A stretch of 7,474 nucleotides of DNA, taken from Porticoccaceae bacterium UBA2002. GTDB lineage: Bacteria > Pseudomonadota > Gammaproteobacteria > Pseudomonadales > Porticoccaceae. The stretch covers positions 41,660 to 49,133 of the forward strand of contig DDCQ01000020.1 in the NCBI GenBank assembly GCA_002334915.1, given 5' to 3'. Positions 1-5,207 of this stretch are shown one piece after another (the stretch's first letter is position 1; each line of letters begins with the position of its first letter). The notes under the pieces are model-generated. The model was not told the origin of the DNA. It saw nothing but the letters and a program-made list of their open reading frames with translations, and did not search any database. Position numbers and translations under genes: made by a program.

Positions 1-491
1 CCCCCAGCTGCTGCCTTAATAATGACCGGATAGCCTATGCGCAGAGCCGTGGCCTTAAGAAATTCGGGATCATTGGGTAGAGGGCCGTCAGAGCCGGGCA
101 CTGTAGGCACACCAGCTTCTTTCATGGCTTTAATGGCCGCTACCTTGTCACCCATAACGCGGATCACATCGGCGGTTGGGCCTATAAATACAAAACCGCT
201 ATTCTCTACCTGCTCGGCAAAGTCTGCATTCTCAGCTAAAAACCCATAGCCGGGGTGAACCGCCTTAGCACCAGTAATTTCCATGGCGCTAATAATTGCC
301 GGCACATTCAGGTAGCTCTGGGGTGAGGGGTTGGGACCAATACAAATAGCTTCGTCCGCTAGCTTCACATGTTTCAGGTCAGCATCGACTTTCGAGTGCA
401 CGGCAACGGTTTTAATATCTAACTCTTTGCAGGCGCGAAGAATTCTTAGGGCAATTTCGCCACGGTTGGCGATAAGCACTTTATCGAGCAT
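1..491 (-). CDS. accC: Biotin carboxylase subunit of acetyl-CoA carboxylase, N-terminal part (partial at window edge)
   Basis: ATP-dependent carboxylation of the biotin on AccB with bicarbonate, the first half-reaction of acetyl-CoA carboxylase in fatty acid synthesis, in the cytoplasm. The frame begins [17 protein letters not shown], the hallmark start of the biotin carboxylase preATP-grasp domain, and contains [11 protein letters not shown] (about residues 79-88), GDK (114-116) and the start of the ATP-grasp domain, [11 protein letters not shown]. Lys116 and Lys159 fall at the same numbers as the ATP-binding lysines of E. coli AccC. Only about 163 of roughly 450 residues are present. The gene is cut by the left edge just before the glycine-rich ATP loop, with no break inside the visible part. 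The ATG at 489-491 has AGGA eight bases upstream and lies 20 bases after the accB stop, so it is co-transcribed with accB. Family assignment is secure. Confidence 0.97.
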   Translation of the reverse strand, partial: MLDKVLIANRGEIALRILRACKELDIKTVAVHSKVDADLKHVKLADEAICIGPNPSPQSYLNVPAIISAMEITGAKAVHPGYGFLAENADFAEQVENSGFVFIGPTADVIRVMGDKVAAIKAMKEAGVPTVPGSDGPLPNDPEFLKATALRIGYPVIIKAAAG

Positions 492-511
492 GATCAGGTT
501 CCTGGCAGACT

Positions 512-967
512 TTAAACAATGGTAAACATAGGTTGATCGAACTCAACCGGCTCACCGTCTTCAAGCAGTATGGCTCCTATGGTGCCCGCTTTGTCGGCTT
601 CAATCTGATTCATCATTTTCATAGCTTCGATAATGCACAGAACATCACCAGGGGCGACAGTCTGGCCGACCTCAACAAAGGCCGCAGAGCCCGGTGCCGG
701 GGCGCTATAGAAGCTGCCAACCATTGGCGAGCGCACCACATGGCCACTCAGTTCATCCGCTGCCGGAGCTGCCACTGCGGCGGCGGCAGGTGCAGCTGCT
801 GCTGGTGCTGCAGGCACTGCCACTGGAGCCGGAGCAGGAGGCGCCGCATAGGCCACTGGGCCGCCGCGGCTAATGCGCACAGACTCCTCACCCTCGGTGA
901 TTTCCAGTTCATTAATATTGGATTCTTCCAGCAGTTCTATCAGTTTCTTAACTTTGCGAATGTCCAT
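512..967 (-). CDS. accB: Biotin carboxyl carrier protein of acetyl-CoA carboxylase (BCCP)
   Basis: Carries the covalently bound biotin that shuttles carboxyl groups from AccC to the AccAD carboxyltransferase. The protein is 151 residues, close to the E. coli length. The N-terminal segment ([20 protein letters not shown]) is the usual helical region, followed by an acidic strand ([14 protein letters not shown]). An Ala/Pro-rich flexible linker covers about residues 40-70. The C-terminal biotinyl domain (about 75-151) starts [12 protein letters not shown] and contains the biotinylation motif EAMKMMN with the target Lys117. Residues [13 protein letters not shown] form the protruding-thumb region typical of bacterial BCCP. 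The start codon lies 12 bases after the aroQ stop with a GAGAG-type ribosome site at the junction, and the stop is 20 bases before accC. This is a standard aroQ-accB-accC operon. No missing residues were seen. Confidence 0.98.
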   Translation of the reverse strand: MDIRKVKKLIELLEESNINELEITEGEESVRISRGGPVAYAAPPAPAPVAVPAAPAAAAPAAAAVAAPAADELSGHVVRSPMVGSFYSAPAPGSAAFVEVGQTVAPGDVLCIIEAMKMMNQIEADKAGTIGAILLEDGEPVEFDQPMFTIV

Positions 968-979
968 TCTAATCTCTCG

Positions 980-1420
980 TTATTGGTCAAGCTTGCCAAG
1001 CACAGCGTGCAGCGCAAGATCGTAGCTTTTAGCGCCGAAGCCGCAAATAACGCCTTCAGCAATATCAGAAAAATAGGAGTGACGACGAAACTCTTCTCGC
1101 CCATGGACATTAGAGAGGTGCACTTCTATAAAGGGAATTTCTACGCCTAGCAGCGCATCGCGCAGGGCCACGCTGGTGTGCGTAAAGGCGCCTGGGTTAA
1201 AGATAATATAGTTAACCCCTCCCTGTCTGGCATCGTGGATGCGCTGAATCAGCTCATATTCGGCATTGCTTTGCAGTGCCTGTAAATGATGGCCTGCACT
1301 AATAGCGGTATCCATTAGGTGCTGGTTGATCTGTTCCAGAGAGTCGCTGCCATAGAGTTCTGGCTCACGGGTGCCGAGTAGATTCAGGTTGGGGCCGTGT
1401 AGAAGAAGTATGGTCGCCAT
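980..1420 (-). CDS. aroQ: Type II 3-dehydroquinate dehydratase
   Basis: Converts 3-dehydroquinate to 3-dehydroshikimate in the shikimate pathway, as a cytoplasmic dodecamer in this family. With the start [16 protein letters not shown] the protein is 146 residues, the usual family length. Expected active-site features are all visible: lid-loop Arg18 and Tyr23 in GTREPELYG, Asn75 and His81 in NPGAFTHTS, Glu99 and His101 in EVHLSN, and Arg112/113 in [13 protein letters not shown] chose the ATG at 1418-1420 because homologues begin MATxxxLHGPNLN. An upstream ATG (1427-1429) and GTG (1430-1432) in the same frame would add three or four residues. None of the three has a convincing ribosome site. 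It is the first gene of the aroQ-accB-accC cluster. About 250 bases separate it from dsbD, so its promoter probably lies there, although I found no clear -35/-10 pair. Confidence 0.96.
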   Translation of the reverse strand: MATILLLHGPNLNLLGTREPELYGSDSLEQINQHLMDTAISAGHHLQALQSNAEYELIQRIHDARQGGVNYIIFNPGAFTHTSVALRDALLGVEIPFIEVHLSNVHGREEFRRHSYFSDIAEGVICGFGAKSYDLALHAVLGKLDQ

Positions 1421-1469
1421 AAGAGTCATCACAGGTCTGCCAATTAGTTGCAGCAGTCTGCCCTAAAAA

Positions 1470-1637
1470 TCAGAGGCTGTCCAGAAATTGAGATAAAAAC
1501 TGATTTTCGACGAAATTAGAGGCATTTAACCAGTTTTTAATGGCATTTTCCTCGGCGTTTTCGATTGACAACAGCCACTTAGCGACCAGATAGCGAGTTT
1601 TAGCCCCATAATCGCACCAAAACAAGGCGTTTAGCAA
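1470..1637 (-). other. Protein-like open frame in the dsbD-aroQ spacer; small gene, gene relic or dispersed repeat
   Basis: A minus-strand frame runs from a possible TTG start (1635-1637) to TGA (1470-1472), 55 codons. It contains CDYGAKTRYLVAKWLL, then SIENAEENAIKNWLNAS, then VENQFLSQFLDSL. The composition looks like a real protein, with hydrophobic, Trp-containing and charged helical segments, and about 57% G or C at third positions by hand count although the spacer is AT-richer. There is no ATG in this part of the frame and no clear ribosome site. Upstream of an in-frame TAG (1647-1649) the same frame stays open to 1709 and reads FSLNTRHFKRT, overlapping the last codons of dsbD. I do not recognise a function. 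My impression from memory is that HFKR-containing peptides like this turn up in intergenic repeats of gammaproteobacteria, which would make it a repeat rather than a gene. Confidence 0.35.
1494..1539. repeat. Perfect 9-bp inverted repeat (TAAAAACTG / CAGTTTTTA)
   Basis: TAAAAACTG at 1494-1502 is the exact reverse complement of CAGTTTTTA at 1531-1539, with a 28-base loop that itself holds a small TTTC-GAC-GAAA hairpin (1505-1515). On the minus strand this would fold in RNA between dsbD and aroQ. The stem has only two G-C pairs and is not followed by a run of U, so it is a poor intrinsic terminator. It may simply be part of a structured intergenic repeat. Confidence 0.5.
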
Positions 1638-1666
1638 GAAGTTCTGCTAAGTTCGCTTAAAATGCC
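1542..1666. repeat. Distant 8-bp inverted repeat GGCATTTT / AAAATGCC plus inner TTAGCA / TGCTAA hairpin
   Basis: GGCATTTT (1542-1549) is the reverse complement of AAAATGCC (1659-1666). Inside it, TTAGCA (1631-1636) and TGCTAA (1645-1650) form a six-base-pair stem with an eight-base loop. A further near-copy, GGCATTTAA, lies at 1521-1529. These are direct sequence observations. Arms this short could occur by chance, but their density in one 250-base spacer supports the idea of a structured repeat. Confidence 0.35.
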
Positions 1667-1677
1667 GTGTATTTAAG

Positions 1678-3468
1678 CTAAAATCTGCGATTTTGCTCGT
1701 TAACGCTATTTAGCGCATCTATAACCATCTCTCGCAATAGAATTTGTGGCAAAATCTGTGCCTCTCTGTTGCCCTGGGGATATAGCAGATACAGGGGCAC
1801 GCCGCTGCGCTGATACTGATTGAGAAGTTCTGTAATCTCCGGGTCGCTATGGGTCCAGTCGCCTTTCATATAGGTAATATTGTTAGCTTCGAGGGTTTGA
1901 TAGAAAGCCTCTGAGCTCAGTGCGACCTTTTCATTGGCCAGGCAGGTAATACACCAGTCTGCAGTAAGATTGACAAAGACAGGCTTGCCGATGCTGCGCA
2001 GGTCACTTAGGCGCTGGGGAGAATAGGTCTCCCAGCGCGCCACTTTCCCCTCTCCTGACAGGCCTGCAGCAGGTATGGCAACAGCCCCCACCAGGCAGAG
2101 AGCTGCTAATAGTTTATTGATGCTGGGTTGCCAGCTTTTTGTGTCCGCGGCCTGATCAAGTTTCCACAACCAGATCGCCATGGCAATCAGGGTTAGGCCC
2201 ACAATAACTGCGGCAACTACATCCACACTGGTTTGTCGCCCAGCCACCCAAATAAGCCAGGCTGCGGTTAGATAGAGAGGGAAAGACAGGAACTGCTTGA
2301 AAGTATCCATCCACTGTCCGGGTTTTGGCAGGCGCTGACTAAGCCCCGGGATAAGAGTGAGCAGGATAAAGGGCAGGGCCATGCCCAGTCCCAGAAAGGC
2401 AAATACCAGCAGGGCAACCGCTGACGACTGGGATACTGCAAAGCCCAGTGCAGGACCCATAAAAGGTGCAGTGCATGGACTGGCGACAGTGGTGGCTAAA
2501 ACGCCTGTCAAAAAGGATGAGCTGAGACTCCCCTCATCGCTGTCTGCCGACTGGCCGATAGACATCAAGCCGGTGCCAATTTCCAGATAGCCAGAGAACG
2601 CCAGCCCCATAATAAAAAACAGATATATCAGGCCAATAATAAAGCCCGGAGACTGCAGCTGAAAACCCCAGCCCACCGCTTCTCCAGCTGAACGCAGCGC
2701 CAGCATAACCACGGCTATGGCCACAAAACTCGAGACCACACCCAGGGTATAAGCCAAGCCATGTATCTGTTTGCTGCGCTCGGACTGATGAGTTCGAGCA
2801 AAACTTAAAGCCTTGATTGATAGCACCGGAAAAACACAGGGCATCAGATTTAAAATCATACCCCCGGCGAGAGCAAAAATAAGCACCCAACCCAGAGACA
2901 ATGGTGTGTCTACTGATGAGTTGGCGCTATTTCCTCGCTGCGCCGATGCCGAGGGTTTGCTGCTAATATCGATATTCCCGGATACCAGGTCAATGGTTAC
3001 CCACTGTTTATAAGGCGGATAGCAGAGGCCGGCGTCGGCACAGCCCTGAGACTCTATTTGAATTTCTATCTGCTGGGCATCTGTACTGAAGGGCAGGGCC
3101 ACTCTGGTACTTTTATAGTAAACCTCCAGCTCGGCCTCAAAGTAATCATCCCACTTGACCTTGCCGGTCTGAAAAATGGGCGGCTGCAACTGACTGTTTG
3201 GATCCACGGCATTGAATTTAAAGCGATCCCGATAGAGGTAGTAGCCATCGGTAATGGTCCAGTCAAACAGCAGCTGATTGCCCTCTACAGACAGATCCAC
3301 CTGATAGGCCTGCTCTACTGGGATAAAGCTATTGTTGTTTTGTACCAAAGCATTGTTAGCTGCGGCAGAAGTGAGCGACATGGACAGCTGAGCAAAGCTG
3401 GACAGGCTAAAGGACAGAGCCAAGAGCCCCAGGCCAAGCAACAGGCTCTGCTTAAAAAATTTCTTCAT
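1678..3468 (-). CDS. dsbD: Thiol:disulfide interchange protein DsbD (DipZ), with ScsB-like C-terminal domain
   Basis: Inner-membrane reductase that passes electrons from cytoplasmic thioredoxin to periplasmic thiol proteins. With the start MKKFFKQSLLLGLGLL it is 596 residues, the family's usual size. In order: signal peptide (about 1-26, ending SSFA); N-terminal alpha domain with Cys143 and Cys149 in GCADAGLCYPP; an eight-helix-type membrane domain (about 190-465) with redox Cys211 in MPCVFPV and Cys332 in ASPCTAPF; C-terminal thioredoxin domain with WCITC (Cys506, Cys509) and the cis-proline loop SGVPLY (Pro558). All six catalytic cysteines are present. The C-terminal domain reads FVNLTADWCITC ... 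DWTHSDPEIT, which resembles the ScsB copper-tolerance branch more than E. coli DsbD (family knowledge, not computed). An upstream start at 3498 would add ten charged/polar residues before the signal peptide; I prefer the ATG at 3466-3468, preceded by GGA nine bases before it. It diverges from the copper chaperone gene. Confidence 0.95.
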   Translation of the reverse strand: MKKFFKQSLLLGLGLLALSFSLSSFAQLSMSLTSAAANNALVQNNNSFIPVEQAYQVDLSVEGNQLLFDWTITDGYYLYRDRFKFNAVDPNSQLQPPIFQTGKVKWDDYFEAELEVYYKSTRVALPFSTDAQQIEIQIESQGCADAGLCYPPYKQWVTIDLVSGNIDISSKPSASAQRGNSANSSVDTPLSLGWVLIFALAGGMILNLMPCVFPVLSIKALSFARTHQSERSKQIHGLAYTLGVVSSFVAIAVVMLALRSAGEAVGWGFQLQSPGFIIGLIYLFFIMGLAFSGYLEIGTGLMSIGQSADSDEGSLSSSFLTGVLATTVASPCTAPFMGPALGFAVSQSSAVALLVFAFLGLGMALPFILLTLIPGLSQRLPKPGQWMDTFKQFLSFPLYLTAAWLIWVAGRQTSVDVVAAVIVGLTLIAMAIWLWKLDQAADTKSWQPSINKLLAALCLVGAVAIPAAGLSGEGKVARWETYSPQRLSDLRSIGKPVFVNLTADWCITCLANEKVALSSEAFYQTLEANNITYMKGDWTHSDPEITELLNQYQRSGVPLYLLYPQGNREAQILPQILLREMVIDALNSVNEQNRRF

Positions 3469-3642
3469 ATCGCTATTCCATTGCCATACTGGCGTCATAT
3501 CTAGGGTGCAGAGTCCATATTCGAAAATAATACTAAATACTCTGACCCTTACTTTAACATTTTGATAGCATAGGCAGGGTAAAAAACCTCGTTAACCAGC
3601 CAACCTCGCCAGCCCCGTGCTATAGTTTGCGAGAGGGATAAT
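3469..3642. promoter_or_regulatory. Divergent intergenic region between dsbD and the PCuAC gene
   Basis: These 174 bases must hold the starts of both the leftward dsbD transcript and the rightward pcuAC-DUF2333-GGDEF/EAL transcript. The middle (about 3515-3590) is AT-rich. No clear sigma70 pair could be fixed on either strand. The minus strand has TATTAT near 3525-3530 without a good -35. On the plus strand TGCTATAGT (3618-3626) looks like an extended -10 but would start the message inside the ribosome site. The AACC-containing repeats at 3585-3608 are a possible operator. No CueR-type palindrome was recognised. Confidence 0.4.
3585..3608. repeat. Direct repeat AACCTCG x2 with an intervening AACC, possible operator
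   Basis: AACCTCG occurs at 3585-3591 and again at 3602-3608, 17 bases apart, and a third AACC sits between them at 3594-3597, giving AACC steps of 9 and 8 bases. The array lies 35-58 bases before the PCuAC start codon, where a regulator of the rightward operon could bind. The repeat is short and could be chance; no known regulator consensus is assigned. Confidence 0.25.
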
Positions 3643-4140
3643 ATGAAAAAATCCATTATCACCCTGCTTATTGTTGCTGCGCAGTTCGCTCTGCTAGCAC
3701 CCTCAGCTTATTCTCAGTCACAGCCAGCTACTCAGTTAAAAGCGGCGGTGCTTGACGCCACTGATGCCTACATCCGCACCATGCCTCCGGGGCGCTCAGT
3801 CACCGCTGGCTTTCTTCGCGTTACCAACCGTGGCGACCTGCCCTGCCAGCTGGTAGGCGTCGAATCCCCTGTATCTGACCGCCTTGAGTTCCATGAGCAC
3901 CTGCACAGCGATGGCATGATGCGCATGCGACCGGTTTCTGGCGGACTGCAGATAGCGGCTGGCGAGACATTGGTATTCCAGCCCGGCGGCTTGCATATTA
4001 TGCTGTTCAATATTCAGCAACCACTGGTCGCTGGGGAGAATACGCCACTGCAGCTCAATACAGATCAATGCGGGACTCTTGAAGTCGATGCCGAAATTCG
4101 CAGTTTAGTGACCAAGCCTATGGGCGGGATGCACCATTAA
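3643..4140 (+). CDS. Periplasmic copper chaperone, PCu(A)C family (DUF461)
   Basis: Binds Cu(I) in the periplasm; in characterised members it delivers copper to the CuA or CuB site of cytochrome oxidase. The 165-residue protein has a signal peptide MKKSIITLLIVAAQFALLAPSAYS (cleavage near 24). It carries the diagnostic copper site as His84-x10-Met95-x22-His118-x-Met120, within FHEHLHSDGMMRMRP and PGGLHIM. Extra possible ligands are His86, His88, Met92, Met93 and a C-terminal tail MGGMHH. Two cysteines, Cys68 (GDLPCQL) and Cys143 (DQCGTLE), could form a disulfide, which is of interest opposite dsbD. AGAGG six bases before the ATG is a good ribosome site. It is the first of three tightly spaced genes; its TAA overlaps the next ATG (TAATG). 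No Cox or Sco gene is visible, so the copper target is unknown. Confidence 0.93.
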   Translation: MKKSIITLLIVAAQFALLAPSAYSQSQPATQLKAAVLDATDAYIRTMPPGRSVTAGFLRVTNRGDLPCQLVGVESPVSDRLEFHEHLHSDGMMRMRPVSGGLQIAAGETLVFQPGGLHIMLFNIQQPLVAGENTPLQLNTDQCGTLEVDAEIRSLVTKPMGGMHH

Positions 4141-5201
4141 TGGAATTCTTTAAGGGACTGAGATCGAGATGGAGCCGCTCCTACCATGATATGAGTGAAA
4201 CTCTGTCCGAGGATTATGTGGGCGAAAAGGCTCCCAAAGGACTGCGCTATAGTCTTTTAACTGTAGCCCTGTTGTTTGTATTACTGATATTGCTGGGTTG
4301 GTATTGGAGTGATGAGCCCGATCTATTTGAAGTGGCATCAGTCAATAACCAGTCGCAACAACCTGTGATTGGCGCTGCCACTACTGGCACCCTGGTGTAT
4401 GTGATCGATGCAATGCTGGAGAAGCCCGGTGGCTATCTGGCCAATGATGTTATACCGCCAGGCCTTTGGCTGGACAATCTGCCCAGCTGGGAGTTTGGTG
4501 TGCTGGTGCAGGTGCGGGACCTCAGCAAAGCGCTGCGCGAATCATTTAGCCGCTCCCAATCTCAGTCGACCGAAGATCGCGACCTAGCCCTGGCCGAACC
4601 CAGATTTAATGTCGACCATAAGAGCTGGGCTGTGCCCTGGCCCGAAAGTGAGTATGCCGATGGTCGAGACTACCTGAAAAGTTACCTGCAGCGCCTGAGT
4701 GACGAGCAGGAATACGATGCTCAGTTCTATGCCCGTGCCGACAATCTGCGCTATTGGCTGGGTACAGTTGAAACCAGATTGGGCAGCCTGTCCCAGCGAC
4801 TTTCTGCCAGCGTGGGACAGCGGCGCATCAATACAGATCTGGCTGGAGCGGCAGATGCGCGCCAATCCACGGCCTCCCCCTCAGAGCTTGTTGTAAAAAC
4901 TGACTGGATGCAGATTGATAATGTTTTCTATGAAGCTCGCGGAACCTCCTGGGCACTGCTACATTTTCTACAGGCGATCGAAATTGATTTTGCAGATGTA
5001 CTGGAAAAGAAAAATGCCCGAACCAGTGTTCGACAAATTGTGCGCGAGTTGGAAATGACTCAGCAGCCGGTGCATGCACCGATTATTGTTAATGGTGAAG
5101 GTTTTGGTTTACTTGCTAATCACTCACTGGTGATGGCGTCTTATATTAGCCGCGCCAATGCGGCGATTATTGATTTAAGGGAGTTGCTCTCCCAAGGTTA
5201 G
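4140..5201 (+). CDS. DUF2333 family single-pass inner-membrane protein
   Basis: A protein of unknown function, 353 residues, which I recognise as DUF2333 from stretches such as GGYLANDVIPPGLWLDNLPS (about residues 97-116), WEFGVLVQVRDLSKALR and FYARADNLRYWL. The N-terminal 36 residues are charged and probably cytoplasmic. One membrane helix covers about residues 37-56 (YSLLTVALLFVLLILLGWYW), and the remaining 300 residues are hydrophilic and, by the positive-inside rule, likely periplasmic. The C-terminal part is rich in helices (ARGTSWALLHFLQAIEIDFADVL). There are no catalytic motifs or cysteines in the soluble part. Its ATG overlaps the stop of the copper chaperone (TAATG), which implies translational coupling, and the next gene begins six bases after its TAG. 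The context suggests a membrane link between a periplasmic copper or redox process and a cytoplasmic c-di-GMP protein, but that is inference. Confidence 0.87.
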   Translation: MEFFKGLRSRWSRSYHDMSETLSEDYVGEKAPKGLRYSLLTVALLFVLLILLGWYWSDEPDLFEVASVNNQSQQPVIGAATTGTLVYVIDAMLEKPGGYLANDVIPPGLWLDNLPSWEFGVLVQVRDLSKALRESFSRSQSQSTEDRDLALAEPRFNVDHKSWAVPWPESEYADGRDYLKSYLQRLSDEQEYDAQFYARADNLRYWLGTVETRLGSLSQRLSASVGQRRINTDLAGAADARQSTASPSELVVKTDWMQIDNVFYEARGTSWALLHFLQAIEIDFADVLEKKNARTSVRQIVRELEMTQQPVHAPIIVNGEGFGLLANHSLVMASYISRANAAIIDLRELLSQG

Positions 5202-5207
5202 ATACCA

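Noticed and set aside
533..1150. Long plus-strand open frame of about 205 codons antisense to accB and aroQ
   Set aside because: It mirrors two strongly recognised genes; its His/Cys/Arg/Trp-rich middle is just the complement of the Ala/Pro linker of accB.
1494..1539. Hairpin considered as an intrinsic terminator for dsbD
   Set aside because: AT-rich stem with only two G-C pairs and no U-run after it on the minus strand.
1565..1593. Consensus TTGACA on the plus strand in the dsbD-aroQ spacer
   Set aside because: The hexamer 17 bases downstream (AGATAG) is a poor -10, and the direction points into the 3' end of dsbD with no plus-strand gene there.
1595..1670. Possible integron attC-like site from AACAAGGCGTTTAGC
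   Set aside because: No proper R'/R'' core pair and no integrase or cassette structure nearby.
2534..2890. Minus-strand open frame inside dsbD in another frame
   Set aside because: Lies fully within the dsbD membrane domain, whose own frame carries all family motifs.
3469..3498. Ten-residue N-terminal extension of DsbD from an upstream start
   Set aside because: It would put MTPVWQWNSD before a textbook signal peptide; the inner ATG at 3466-3468 gives a normal MKK signal start.
3058..3504. Plus-strand open frame opposite the dsbD N-terminus
   Set aside because: Antisense shadow of the DsbD alpha domain; no family resemblance and no ribosome site noted.
3618..3626. Extended -10-like TGCTATAGT upstream of the PCuAC gene
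   Set aside because: Initiation about seven bases downstream would fall within the ribosome site, leaving almost no leader, and there is no -35 match.
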